This document shows, in pieces, positions 1 to 6,500 of a stretch of DNA of 13,700 bases (the stretch's first letter is position 1; every line of letters begins with the position of its first letter). The stretch comes from Lachnoclostridium sp. UBA903 (GTDB lineage: Bacteria; Bacillota; Clostridia; Lachnospirales; Lachnospiraceae): positions 152,711-166,410 of the forward strand of contig DBEP01000023.1 of assembly GCA_002294045.1 (NCBI GenBank), in the 5' to 3' direction. Under the pieces are notes generated by a model. It ran no database searches, had not been told where the DNA came from, and was given only the letters and a program-made list of their open reading frames with translations. Made by a program: the position numbers and the translations under genes.

Positions 1-1
1 G

Positions 2-421
2 GCGTTGCTGGAGGAAATAAAAGGTTATCAGGCAGATTTAATTGTTTTGGCCGGTTATCTGGTAATCATTCCGGAAATTTTAATTCAGAGCTACAGGAAT
101 AAAATTATTAATATACATCCGTCTTTGATTCCCGCTTTTTGCGGCCCCGGTTATTACGGACTGCGGGTGCATGAAGCGGTACTGAACAGGGGGGTAAAGG
201 TTACGGGAGCTACGGTTCATTTTGTAGATGAGGGTACGGATACCGGTCCTATTATACTTCAGAAAGCCGTTAAGGTACGGGAGGATGACACACCGGAAGT
301 TCTGCAGAGGAGAGTTATGGAAGAGGCGGAATGGCATATATTGCCTCAGGCAATCGAACTCATTGCAGAAGATAAAATCCGGGTAAAAAATGGTAAGGTA
401 TATGTTACGGTTCAGCCATAA
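2..421 (+). CDS. purN: Phosphoribosylglycinamide formyltransferase, 5'-truncated by window edge
   Basis: PurN transfers a formyl group from 10-formyltetrahydrofolate to GAR, the third step of IMP synthesis, in the cytoplasm. The frame is open to the left edge, so the true start lies outside; the TTG near base 5 is an internal Leu codon. About 139 C-terminal residues of a roughly 200-residue family are visible. The catalytic triad is present: Asn and His in NIHPS (about base 112) and Asp in the DTGPII segment (about base 240). The folate-binding stretch VTGATVHFVDEG is clear. A CGPGYYGL insertion after NIHPSLIPAF is, from memory of the family, typical of clostridial PurN. It ends 26 bases before purD, which fits one pur operon. 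Identification is firm; only the N-terminal ribotide-binding part cannot be checked. Confidence 0.95.
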   Translation, partial: ALLEEIKGYQADLIVLAGYLVIIPEILIQSYRNKIINIHPSLIPAFCGPGYYGLRVHEAVLNRGVKVTGATVHFVDEGTDTGPIILQKAVKVREDDTPEVLQRRVMEEAEWHILPQAIELIAEDKIRVKNGKVYVTVQP

Positions 422-447
422 ATAAAAAAGAAAGGTATGGATGCAGC

Positions 448-1731
448 ATGAAAATATTAATTATAGGCGGCGGAGGCAGAGAGCATGCCATTGCTTATAA
501 AGTGTCACAAAGCAAACGGGTTGACCGGTTATATTGCGCGCCCGGAAATGCGGGGATAGAGGAATATGCCGAGTGTGTAGATATCAGCGCCATGGATTTT
601 GATAAACTGGCGGCCTTTGCCGAAAAGGAAAAGATTGATTTAACCGTAGTCGGCCCGGATGATCCCCTGGTGGCGGGTATTGTGGATGTTTTTGAAGCCA
701 AAAACCTGCGCATCTTCGGACCCAGGAAAAATGCCGCCATAATTGAAGGTTCCAAGGCATTTTCCAAGGAGCTTATGAAAAAATACGGAATTCCCACAGC
801 GGCTTATGAAATTTTTGATTCCCCCGAAGCCGCATATGCTTATCTGGATAATTGTAAATTTCCCATTGTTTTAAAAGCAGACGGTTTAGCCCTTGGCAAA
901 GGCGTTTTAATCTGCGGCAGTTTAGAGGAGGCCAAAGCAGGAGTTAAAAGGATTATGCTGGACAGGCAGTTCGGCTCTGCCGGTGACCGGCTGGTGGTGG
1001 AAGAATTCATGACCGGCAGGGAAGTTTCCGTACTGGCCTTCTGTGACGGCACGCATATAACGGCTATGACAAGTGCACAGGACCATAAACGTGCAAAAGA
1101 CGGGGACAAAGGATTAAATACCGGAGGCATGGGTACTTTTTCACCAAGTCCGTTCTATACGCCTAAGGTGGATGAATTCTGCAAACGATATATTTACCGG
1201 CCTACCATAGAAGCCATGAAGGCGGAGGGCAGGGATTTTACCGGAATTCTATTTTTTGGTTTAATGTTAACGGAAAGCGGCCCCAGGGTTCTGGAATACA
1301 ATGCAAGATTCGGCGATCCGGAGGCCCAGGTGGTTCTTCCCCGAATGAAAAATGATATTGTGGAAGTATTGGAAGCCTGCCTTGATGGAAAACTGGAAAC
1401 GATTGAACTGGAATTTGAAGACAATGCCGCTGTTTGTGTTATTTTGGCCTCCGACGGATATCCGGAACAGTATGAAAAAGGCTTTGCTATTGAAGGGCTG
1501 GAGAAATTCAAGGATAAGTGCGGTTTTTACGCTTTCCATGCCGGCTCCCGGAAAACAAAAGCAGGAATCGTTACCAGCGGCGGACGTGTCCTTGGAATAA
1601 CCGCAACGGGCAGAGATTTAAAGGAAGCCAGAAAAAATGCCTACATGGCGGCGGGCTGGGTTACCTTTCAGAATAAATACATGAGAAATGATATCGGCAA
1701 GGCAATCGACGAAGCAGGAAAAGAAGCTTAA
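448..1731 (+). CDS. purD: Phosphoribosylamine--glycine ligase (GAR synthetase)
   Basis: PurD joins phosphoribosylamine and glycine using ATP to give GAR, the second step of purine synthesis and the substrate of PurN just upstream. At 427 residues it has normal family length (E. coli PurD is 429). The N-terminal domain opens with IGGGGREHA (residues 6-14). The ATP-grasp fold shows KADGLALGKGV (143-153), the PurD signature QDHKRAKDGDKGLNTGGMG (211-229) and the metal-binding LEYNARFGDPEAQ (282-294). No key residue is missing. The ATG at 448 is chosen because the family begins MKILIIGGGGREHA; the AAAGAAAGG before it is a modest, rather distant ribosome-binding site, so translation may be partly coupled to purN, 26 bases upstream. 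It appears to be the last gene of the pur operon, since 360 bases without a gene follow. Confidence 0.98.
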   Translation: MKILIIGGGGREHAIAYKVSQSKRVDRLYCAPGNAGIEEYAECVDISAMDFDKLAAFAEKEKIDLTVVGPDDPLVAGIVDVFEAKNLRIFGPRKNAAIIEGSKAFSKELMKKYGIPTAAYEIFDSPEAAYAYLDNCKFPIVLKADGLALGKGVLICGSLEEAKAGVKRIMLDRQFGSAGDRLVVEEFMTGREVSVLAFCDGTHITAMTSAQDHKRAKDGDKGLNTGGMGTFSPSPFYTPKVDEFCKRYIYRPTIEAMKAEGRDFTGILFFGLMLTESGPRVLEYNARFGDPEAQVVLPRMKNDIVEVLEACLDGKLETIELEFEDNAAVCVILASDGYPEQYEKGFAIEGLEKFKDKCGFYAFHAGSRKTKAGIVTSGGRVLGITATGRDLKEARKNAYMAAGWVTFQNKYMRNDIGKAIDEAGKEA

Positions 1732-1773
1732 AATCACTATAAAACAATACCACCATTTTGATTGGTAAACATT

Positions 1774-1862
1774 TAAGGCAGCTTACCGGCCGGATTTATT
1801 TTGTTTGTGAGGAAAGAACTCATAAATAGCTTAATTTCCGGTTAAACCGGGCAGCTGCCTTA
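1774..1862. repeat. Inverted repeat TAAGGCAGCT / AGCTGCCTTA
   Basis: The ten bases at 1774-1783 are the exact reverse complement of 1853-1862, separated by 69 bases. The interior includes CCGGCCGG (1786-1793) and a small self-complementary hairpin, CCGGTT-A-AACCGG (1838-1850). The sequence could fold as a branched RNA at the 3' end of the pur transcript, or be the remnant of a small non-coding mobile element. There is no following T-run, so a classical intrinsic terminator is not supported. Confidence 0.45.
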
Positions 1863-1886
1863 GAGCGTGTTTGAAAAATTGCTGCG
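1861..1886 (+). repeat. Copy 1 of a TAGAGYGTGTTTGAAAAAT repeat
   Basis: The 19 bases at 1861-1879 match 13658-13676 with a single C/T difference, in the same orientation; beyond that the match is patchy (TGC shared at 1883-1885). Both copies are intergenic, 11.8 kb apart. Such sequences are often the conserved ends of insertion sequences or miniature elements, but no transposase gene or facing inverted copy is visible, so the identity is inferred only. Confidence 0.45.
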
Positions 1887-1955
1887 TATATTTTATTCCC
1901 TAAATTTTTGATAAAATGACATAAATTATGAAGAATGTCACAGAAGTGCCATATG

Positions 1956-1971
1956 TATACTGTAATATAAT
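1956..1971 (+). promoter_or_regulatory. Possible -10 region of the wall-hydrolase gene
   Basis: Two overlapping-range -10-like hexamers occur, TATACT (1956-1961) and TATAAT (1966-1971), about 120-135 bases upstream of the start codon. No good -35 hexamer lies at the usual 16-18 bases; ATGTCA (1935-1940) is the nearest candidate, 15 bases from TATACT. This is a weak call in AT-rich DNA. Confidence 0.25.
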
Positions 1972-2091
1972 GAGAAAAAGCAAAATATTTTCCAGATTTG
2001 TTACAATATATGTAATAAGAGGACAAATTTAATTTTGCCGTATCTACCAAATAAGCAGAGTTAATTCATGAGCCTTAGGAGGAAACAGGGA

Positions 2092-4401
2092 ATGAAAAAA
2101 AGTACGTTTTATAAGTGGACTGTCATCATATTATGTCTGGTATTATTGTATCCTCAGGGATTTATATTAAAACCAACAAGGGTAATAGCCGCAACTGCCG
2201 GTACGGTTACGGCAACCAGTCTGAATGTGCGGACAGGGCCGGGAACCAGTTATGGTATATTGCAGTTGAACAAAAGCAACGTTTATCTGAAAAAAGGTGA
2301 TAAAATATCGGTTCTAAACACGAAAAACGGATGGCATAAAATATCCTTTACCTTTAACGGGAAAAAACTGGAAGGTTATGTGTCGGGGGATTATGTTAAG
2401 GTAACCAATACATCAACCGCTGCCGCAACAAAGACAACTACCACCACCACAACTACGGCTGCCGCTTCTGCCGGCAAGGTGGAATCTGATTTTAAAATTG
2501 CCGGAAGTGTAACTGCCAGCAGTCTTAATATCCGGCAGAAGGCCTCTGCTACAAGTACCAAACTTGCCGCAATTCCTAAAAACCATAAAGTTACCGTATT
2601 GAATGAAGTAATGTCGGGAACGGAAAAGTGGTATCGGATCACCTGTAAAGTAAACAATCAAACGAAAACCGGTTATGTATTAAGCGACTATATTAAATTG
2701 ACCCTTGCATCCAGCGTAAAAGCCACCGTCAACAGCAAAACAAAAGTTAAAATAAAAACCGGTGCAGGGGACAGTTACAAAAATCTTACCAACAGCAAAG
2801 GAACTGCCATATCTTTAAGCGATAAGAAAGCAGTGACAATAACCAAGGAAGTAACGGATTCCAAAGGCAAAAAATGGTTTCAGATATCCTTTACGGCAAG
2901 CAATGTAAAATACAGCGGTTACATACCGGCAAACCAGGTATTGATAAAGCCTACTTTAACGGCCACGCCTGCACCGACTGCCACGCCTACACCCACCGCC
3001 ACGCCGACCGCAACCCCTACGCCAAGCACAACCCCGTCACCGACTGTTACGGCCACGCCTACGCCCACAGACAGTGTGACTCCCACCAATCCGTCATCGG
3101 ATATACTCTCGGACGAAGAGTTTGAATTAAAGATGGATAATGAAGGATTTCCCGAAAGCTATAAACCTTATTTAAGAGATTTGCATCAATTGTATCCATC
3201 CTGGGAGTTTGAGGCATACCAGACGGGACTTGACTGGGATACGGTGATTCAAAAGGAAAGTACGCTGGGTGTTAATCTGATATCCAACGGAAAAAGTGTG
3301 GAATGGAAATCTTTAGAGCAGGGAGCATATGACTGGTCCACGGACAGCTTTATACCGTTTGACGGCTCTACCTGGGTTACTCCGTCAAAAGCAGCCCTGG
3401 AATACTATATGGACCCGAGGAACTTTTTAGATGAAAAGGGGGTTTTTCAATTTGAACTCCTTACCTATAAGAGTGAATATCAGAACGTGACCGGAGTAGA
3501 AGGCATCCTTTATAATACTCCGCTGTATGACTGCATTTATTCCTATGAGGATGCTTCGGGAGAACTGGCGGAACTTACCTATTCGCAGACCTTTATGGAT
3601 GCGGCCGAATATTCCGGTGTCAGTCCGTACCACCTGGCCAGCAGGGTAAAGCAGGAGGTGGTTACGGGAGCATCCACTTTGAGTTCCAGTGTGTCGGGAA
3701 CCGTTTCCGGCCTGGAAGGATTGTACAATTTTTATAATATCGGTGCTTACAATAGCACGGTTGCCGGAGGTGCCGTTGCAAACGGGTTAAAATATGCCAA
3801 GAGCGGTACATCGGACCAGGCTTTAAATGCATTATATTTAATACCCTGGGACAACCCTTATGACTCCGTTTTGGGAGGCGCCTATATCATTGGAAGCAAT
3901 TATATTAAAAGAGGCCAGGACACTACATACCTTCAGAAATTCAATGTGACACCGACATCAACTTTTTCCCATCAGTATATGGCAAATATTGAAGCTCCCA
4001 ATGCAGAGGCCAAAAAAACATATGCTGCATATAGTGTAATGACGGATATCCCCATTGTATTCAGCATACCGGTTTATGAAAATATGCCGGATACGGCTTC
4101 ACCACTACCGGAACCGGCCTATAATCCGAACAATTGGCTGAAAACCTTAAAGGCGGATGGTTATAGCCTGACCCCTACTTTTGATTTAAAGAAAGACCAG
4201 ACCTATTCCCTGATTGTCGGGTCTAATGTTACCAAGATAAATATTACTGCTGCGGCAGTCAGTAAAAAAGCCACTGTATCCGGAACCGGAACGGTATCTT
4301 TAAAAGATGGAAATAATGAAGTTATTATTACAGTCACAGCAGAAAATGGTGATATAAGGGAATATCTGATCAATGTTGTGAGAGAGCCTGTGGCTTTATA
4401 A
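2092..4401 (+). CDS. Secreted SH3b-repeat / GH73-like glucosaminidase with C-terminal cadherin-like domain
   Basis: This is a probable peptidoglycan hydrolase (autolysin) exported to the cell wall. The ATG at 2092 is preferred over 2068 because AGGAGG (2077-2082) lies 9 bases before it and a signal peptide follows at once (basic MKKSTFYKW, hydrophobic core about 10-25, likely cleavage near VIAA, residue 34). The 769-residue protein then shows two SH3b domains (about 37-105 and 137-205; SLNVRTGPG and SLNIRQKAS motifs), a poly-Thr/Ala linker at 108-127, a third degenerate SH3b-like repeat (about 208-286), and a Pro/Thr linker (288-335) of the kind that spans cell walls. The hydrolase domain (about 343-620) has RVKQEV with candidate catalytic Glu522 and GLYNFYNIGAY (543-553), as in LytD/GH73 enzymes. 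The C-terminus (about 681-765) is a cadherin-like beta-sandwich. It has its own downstream terminator. Substrate bond and biological role (division, separation, turnover) are inferred. Confidence 0.85.
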   Translation: MKKSTFYKWTVIILCLVLLYPQGFILKPTRVIAATAGTVTATSLNVRTGPGTSYGILQLNKSNVYLKKGDKISVLNTKNGWHKISFTFNGKKLEGYVSGDYVKVTNTSTAAATKTTTTTTTTAAASAGKVESDFKIAGSVTASSLNIRQKASATSTKLAAIPKNHKVTVLNEVMSGTEKWYRITCKVNNQTKTGYVLSDYIKLTLASSVKATVNSKTKVKIKTGAGDSYKNLTNSKGTAISLSDKKAVTITKEVTDSKGKKWFQISFTASNVKYSGYIPANQVLIKPTLTATPAPTATPTPTATPTATPTPSTTPSPTVTATPTPTDSVTPTNPSSDILSDEEFELKMDNEGFPESYKPYLRDLHQLYPSWEFEAYQTGLDWDTVIQKESTLGVNLISNGKSVEWKSLEQGAYDWSTDSFIPFDGSTWVTPSKAALEYYMDPRNFLDEKGVFQFELLTYKSEYQNVTGVEGILYNTPLYDCIYSYEDASGELAELTYSQTFMDAAEYSGVSPYHLASRVKQEVVTGASTLSSSVSGTVSGLEGLYNFYNIGAYNSTVAGGAVANGLKYAKSGTSDQALNALYLIPWDNPYDSVLGGAYIIGSNYIKRGQDTTYLQKFNVTPTSTFSHQYMANIEAPNAEAKKTYAAYSVMTDIPIVFSIPVYENMPDTASPLPEPAYNPNNWLKTLKADGYSLTPTFDLKKDQTYSLIVGSNVTKINITAAAVSKKATVSGTGTVSLKDGNNEVIITVTAENGDIREYLINVVREPVAL
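2952..3096 (+). repeat. Low-complexity Pro/Thr-coding tract
   Basis: This is a degenerate tandem array of ACGCC/ACCCC-type units coding for alternating Thr-Pro and Ala-Thr-Pro. It forms the flexible linker between the SH3b-like repeats and the catalytic domain. The units vary at third positions. Arrays of this sort can change length by slippage, so the linker length may vary between strains. Confidence 0.7.
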
Positions 4402-4482
4402 CCCTGCGAAGGGATAAAAAACCTGTCTTAACTTTGTGAAAAAGCACTTATGATTAAATGAATGACGATTCAGTCTTCCGGA

Positions 4483-4558
4483 AAAAAGAACCGCCTTGAC
4501 TGAACAGTTACAAATTATTTTATACCAGTGCAAACCAGGGTTAGGGCAGGTTCTTTTT
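4483..4558 (+). terminator. Likely intrinsic terminator after the wall-hydrolase gene
   Basis: AAAAAGAACC (4483-4492) pairs exactly with GGTTCTTTTT (4549-4558). The stem can extend inward with one bulged A (GCCTTGACT against the AGGGTTAGGGC side, including G-U pairs), leaving a loop of roughly 35 bases. The A-run on the left and T-run on the right give a terminator-like layout that could work in either direction, though no gene on the opposite strand needs it. It lies 82 bases after the stop codon at 4401. Confidence 0.55.
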
Positions 4559-4631
4559 AATGCATGGAAATGAAGGGAAAGTTGAAAGAAAATTTAAAAG
4601 AGAAAGGACGCCGCATAATGATTCTTTCAGC

Positions 4632-4660
4632 TTGTGAAACTTGTTTCACATTTTTATATT
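4632..4660 (+). promoter_or_regulatory. Putative promoter of the cohesin-like gene
   Basis: TTGTGA (4632-4637) and TATATT (4655-4660) are 17 bases apart, matching the sigma-A consensus at 4 of 6 and 5 of 6 positions. Transcription would begin near 4667, about 75 bases before the chosen start codon and essentially at the foot of the hairpin 4664-4715. The call rests on spacing and position only. Confidence 0.45.
4633..4650. promoter_or_regulatory. Operator-like palindrome TGTGAAAC-TT-GTTTCACA
   Basis: Two perfect 8-base arms are separated by two bases and lie between the proposed -35 and -10 boxes, where a bound repressor would block polymerase. The arms resemble a CRP half-site pair (TGTGA, TCACA), but the gap is 8 rather than 6 bases, so a CRP-type site is not claimed. 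Twelve of its bases recur in inverted orientation upstream of the gntR gene. Confidence 0.45.
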
Positions 4661-4663
4661 GTG

Positions 4664-4715
4664 GCAGGGGGCTGTTGCAAAATTCAAAATATTATTTACT
4701 TGCAACAGCCCCTGC
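4664..4715 (+). repeat. Strong hairpin at the predicted 5' mRNA end
   Basis: GCAGGGGGCTGTTGCAA (4664-4680) pairs with TTGCAACAGCCCCTGC (4700-4715): 16 base pairs with one bulged G and a 19-base AT-rich loop. No T-run follows, so it is not a terminator for upstream genes. It could be a 5' stem-loop that stabilises the transcript, or two abutting terminal repeats left by a small mobile element, since GGGGCTGTTGCA resembles insertion-sequence ends (from memory, not searched). Confidence 0.55.
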
Positions 4716-4741
4716 AATTTAAGATTGCAATGGGTATACAA

Positions 4742-6010
4742 ATGAAAAAACATAAAATAGCTTATAGAAATTTATTTCTTTTTCTCTCTTTTTTATTATT
4801 GATTTTATTGCCTTATTCCATAAGCCAGGCTGCCAGTGCAACCCTGACTTTGAGTACGGACACAAAGACCGCTGCGGTTGGCGATGATATTATGATAACG
4901 CTTTCCATATCCTCTGATACTATGCTGGGAGATTTTGAAGCCTTTATAACATATAATGCTGATATACTGGAATTTAAAAGTGATGCTTCCTTTATTGCCG
5001 GTGGTGAAGGATTATTAAAGCTGACCGATAAGAATACGGTCAATAAGGAAAATTCCAGGAAGTATATAATGAAATTTAAGGCAAAAGCCATTGGTATCAG
5101 TGAGATAGCCATAAAAGATAAGGCCGAAATATACGAATTGGAGTCCGGGCTTGCCATGTCCGTATCCAGCAACCGGCTGGATATCCGCGTATCGGCTTCT
5201 GAAACGGCATCGGATAATACAAATCTTAAAAGCTTAAAAATAAGCCCGGGTACTCTTACACCGGCATTTGATAAAAATATAACCGAATATACGGCGGATT
5301 TAAAATATGAAGATGAAAAACTTGTTATCAGCGCCGTAACAGAAGATGAAAATTCTAAAGTTACTGTGGAAGGTAATGAAAAGCTGACCGTAGGCAATAA
5401 TAAGATTATTGTAAAAGTGAAAGCAGAATCCGGGAATACAAAGGAATACCGTATTACGGCAACCCGTAAAGAAAGTGACAAACAGGAAACGGCTGAAATT
5501 AATGAAAGCGATGAAACGGATACTGACAAGGATGCCAATACTCAGGAATATAATGATATTAAAAATACTGCTGCTGAGATAGGAAAGCTGTTAATCATAA
5601 AAGACGGAGACGAACGATACATTCAGAATGGTTTCAGATACCGGATTCTGGAACCGGGAGATGATGTGGCAATACCCCAGGGATATATTAAAACCTCATT
5701 GATACTGAATAATGTAACCGTAACGGCATATACTCCGGAAAATGATCTGGATAATGATTTTCTGCTTCTTTATGCCATGAACGAAGACGGAGAAACCGGC
5801 TTTTACCAATATGACAGAGCCGAATCAACCCTGCAGCGCTATGCGAAAGGAAAGGATGGGAATAAGGTGGTAATGTCTGCAGATTTAATGCGGTCGGAAG
5901 ATTATAAAGCCAAATTAACTGCCATGGGTATTGTGCTGGCCGTGTTAGGAGCCGCATGCATCATACTCTCTGTGGTATTAATACGGGTTTATCTGAAAAA
6001 GAAAGATTAA
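4742..6010 (+). CDS. Membrane-anchored cohesin-like / cadherin-like sandwich protein
   Basis: This is an exported surface protein, probably for adhesion or scaffolding; the exact role is unknown. The frame is open from a GTG at 4634, but that lies inside the promoter palindrome, so ATG 4742 (422 residues) is preferred: it starts a classic signal peptide (MKKHKIAYRN, Leu/Phe core to about 28, cleavage near SQA-AS). ATG 4730 is an alternative. Neither has a clear ribosome-binding site, which is unusual here. Residues about 33-150 look like a cohesin-like fold (VGDDIMITLSISS, FEAFITYNADILEF, KYIMKFKAKAIG). Residues about 162-243 form a cadherin-like sandwich. An acidic Asp/Glu/Thr linker (about 244-272), an unassigned domain (about 273-390), one membrane helix (about 394-416) and a short basic KKKD tail follow. 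Cohesins bind dockerins in cellulosomes, but no dockerin is visible nearby, and single cohesin-like domains also occur outside cellulosomes. Confidence 0.75.
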   Translation: MKKHKIAYRNLFLFLSFLLLILLPYSISQAASATLTLSTDTKTAAVGDDIMITLSISSDTMLGDFEAFITYNADILEFKSDASFIAGGEGLLKLTDKNTVNKENSRKYIMKFKAKAIGISEIAIKDKAEIYELESGLAMSVSSNRLDIRVSASETASDNTNLKSLKISPGTLTPAFDKNITEYTADLKYEDEKLVISAVTEDENSKVTVEGNEKLTVGNNKIIVKVKAESGNTKEYRITATRKESDKQETAEINESDETDTDKDANTQEYNDIKNTAAEIGKLLIIKDGDERYIQNGFRYRILEPGDDVAIPQGYIKTSLILNNVTVTAYTPENDLDNDFLLLYAMNEDGETGFYQYDRAESTLQRYAKGKDGNKVVMSADLMRSEDYKAKLTAMGIVLAVLGAACIILSVVLIRVYLKKKD

Positions 6011-6015
6011 AAACA

Positions 6016-6043
6016 GGTAAACTTTCCTTGAAACAAGTTTATC
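6016..6043. promoter_or_regulatory. Dyad immediately upstream of the gntR -35 box
   Basis: GGTAAACTT (6016-6024) pairs with AAGTTTATC (6035-6043), including one G-U pair in RNA, around a 10-base loop, and ends one base before the TTGACA box. It could act as a weak 3'-end hairpin for the cohesin-like gene, whose stop codon is at 6010, or as a second protein-binding site. It contains TGAAACAAGTTT (6029-6040), the reverse complement of part of the palindrome at 4633. Confidence 0.4.
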
Positions 6044-6071
6044 TTGACAATATATCATAATCTGTTATACT
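6044..6071 (+). promoter_or_regulatory. Strong sigma-A type promoter of gntR-mcsA-mcsB
   Basis: A perfect -35 box TTGACA (6044-6049) and -10 box TATACT (6066-6071) are 16 bases apart. A TG at 6063-6064, one base before the -10, gives an extended -10. This is the best promoter in the window and lies about 40 bases upstream of the gntR start. A palindrome overlaps its -10 box. Confidence 0.8.
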
Positions 6072-6083
6072 GAGTGTATAACA
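6063..6083. promoter_or_regulatory. Probable GntR operator over the -10 box
   Basis: The arms TGTTATAC (6063-6070) and GTATAACA (6076-6083) are perfect inverted repeats of 8 bases around TGAGT. The left arm covers most of the -10 hexamer and the right arm the likely transcription start. GntR-family operators are commonly palindromes with GTnTAnAC-like arms, and regulators of this family often control their own promoter, so autoregulation by the adjacent gene is the simplest reading. It is not proven by sequence alone. Confidence 0.6.
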
Positions 6084-6113
6084 AATATAACGAACAAACG
6101 GGAGGTGGATGAT

Positions 6114-6488
6114 TTGATAGTAAAGATAGATTTTAACAGTGATGAAGCTTTTTACATCCAACTTCGCAATCAAATCATTTTCGGAATCGCTAATGCAGAG
6201 TTCAGGGAAGGAGATAATCTGCCTTCGGTTCGGGAATTAGCAGAAGATATAGGAATTAACATGCATACAGTAAACAAAGCATATACTATGTTAAAGCAGG
6301 AAGGCTATGTTAAGCTTGACCGGAGAAAAGGTACCGTGGTTGCGATTGATGCCGATAAAATAAAAGCCTTAGAAGAATTAACCAATAATATGAAGGTAGT
6401 ATTGGCGAAGGCCGTGTGTAAAAATATAAGTTGTGAAGAAATTCATGAAATAGTTAATAAAATATTTTATGATTTTATCAATGGATAA
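6114..6488 (+). CDS. Short YtrA-type GntR family transcriptional regulator
   Basis: This is a DNA-binding repressor-type protein of 124 residues. The TTG at 6114 is chosen as the start: GGGAGG (6100-6105) lies 8 bases before it, whereas the in-frame GTG at 6105 overlaps that site; YtrA proteins also commonly begin just before I-DFNSDE-IYIQLRNQI. The winged helix-turn-helix covers about residues 11-77, with GDNLPSVRELAEDIGIN (33-49), the recognition helix HTVNKAYTMLKQEG (51-64) and the wing DRRKGTVV (69-76). Only a short helical tail of about 45 residues follows, so the large effector-binding domain of FadR/HutC types is absent; dimerisation is its likely role. YtrA types usually precede ABC transporter genes, but here the neighbours are mcsA and mcsB, so it occupies the position of ctsR. 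Control of the stress operon is inferred. Confidence 0.88.
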   Translation: MIVKIDFNSDEAFYIQLRNQIIFGIANAEFREGDNLPSVRELAEDIGINMHTVNKAYTMLKQEGYVKLDRRKGTVVAIDADKIKALEELTNNMKVVLAKAVCKNISCEEIHEIVNKIFYDFING

Positions 6489-6500
6489 ATAGTAACCGAA

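Larger units (their letters stand above)
1732..2091. other. AT-rich intergenic region between purD and the wall hydrolase
   Basis: This stretch has no convincing gene; the short antisense frame here has no ribosome-binding site or family match. It holds an imperfect inverted-repeat structure (1774-1862), a copy of a short sequence that recurs at 13658 (see repeat entries), TATAAT-like hexamers that could be a -10 box, and a 5-base-arm dyad, TTACA/TGTAA, at 2001-2015. No U-tract terminator is evident directly after purD. Two functions are plausible, 3'-end formation for the pur transcript and the promoter of the next gene, but neither is proven. Confidence 0.6.
4402..4741. other. Intergenic region with terminator, promoter, palindrome and 5' hairpin
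   Basis: These 340 bases lack a convincing gene but are structured: a bidirectional-looking terminator (4483-4558), a purine-rich stretch, then a promoter-like pair with an internal palindrome (4632-4660) and a strong hairpin (4664-4715) that would start close to the 5' end of the mRNA of the cohesin-like gene. Each is listed separately. Confidence 0.6.

Noticed and set aside
1732..2091. A purine riboswitch or other known riboswitch downstream of purD
   Set aside because: I could not recognise the conserved core of any riboswitch class, and the region follows rather than precedes the pur genes.
4633..4650. CRP/FNR binding site
   Set aside because: The TGTGA and TCACA half-sites are 8 bases apart instead of 6, so the site does not fit the CRP consensus.
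4618..4722. A 34-codon leader peptide frame, with AAGGA upstream, ending just before the cohesin-like gene
   Set aside because: It starts upstream of the likely promoter and crosses the palindrome and hairpin; its product has no recognisable pattern such as a codon run, so a leader peptide is not supported.
4634..4741. Extended N-terminus of the cohesin-like protein from a GTG at 4634
   Set aside because: The GTG is in the promoter palindrome without a ribosome-binding site, and starting there would bury the signal peptide behind 36 extra residues.
4813..5538. A 241-codon antisense frame inside the cohesin-like gene
   Set aside because: It is a Ser/Val/Leu-rich shadow of the sense reading frame, with no ribosome-binding site, and the sense gene has a signal peptide, domains and membrane helix.
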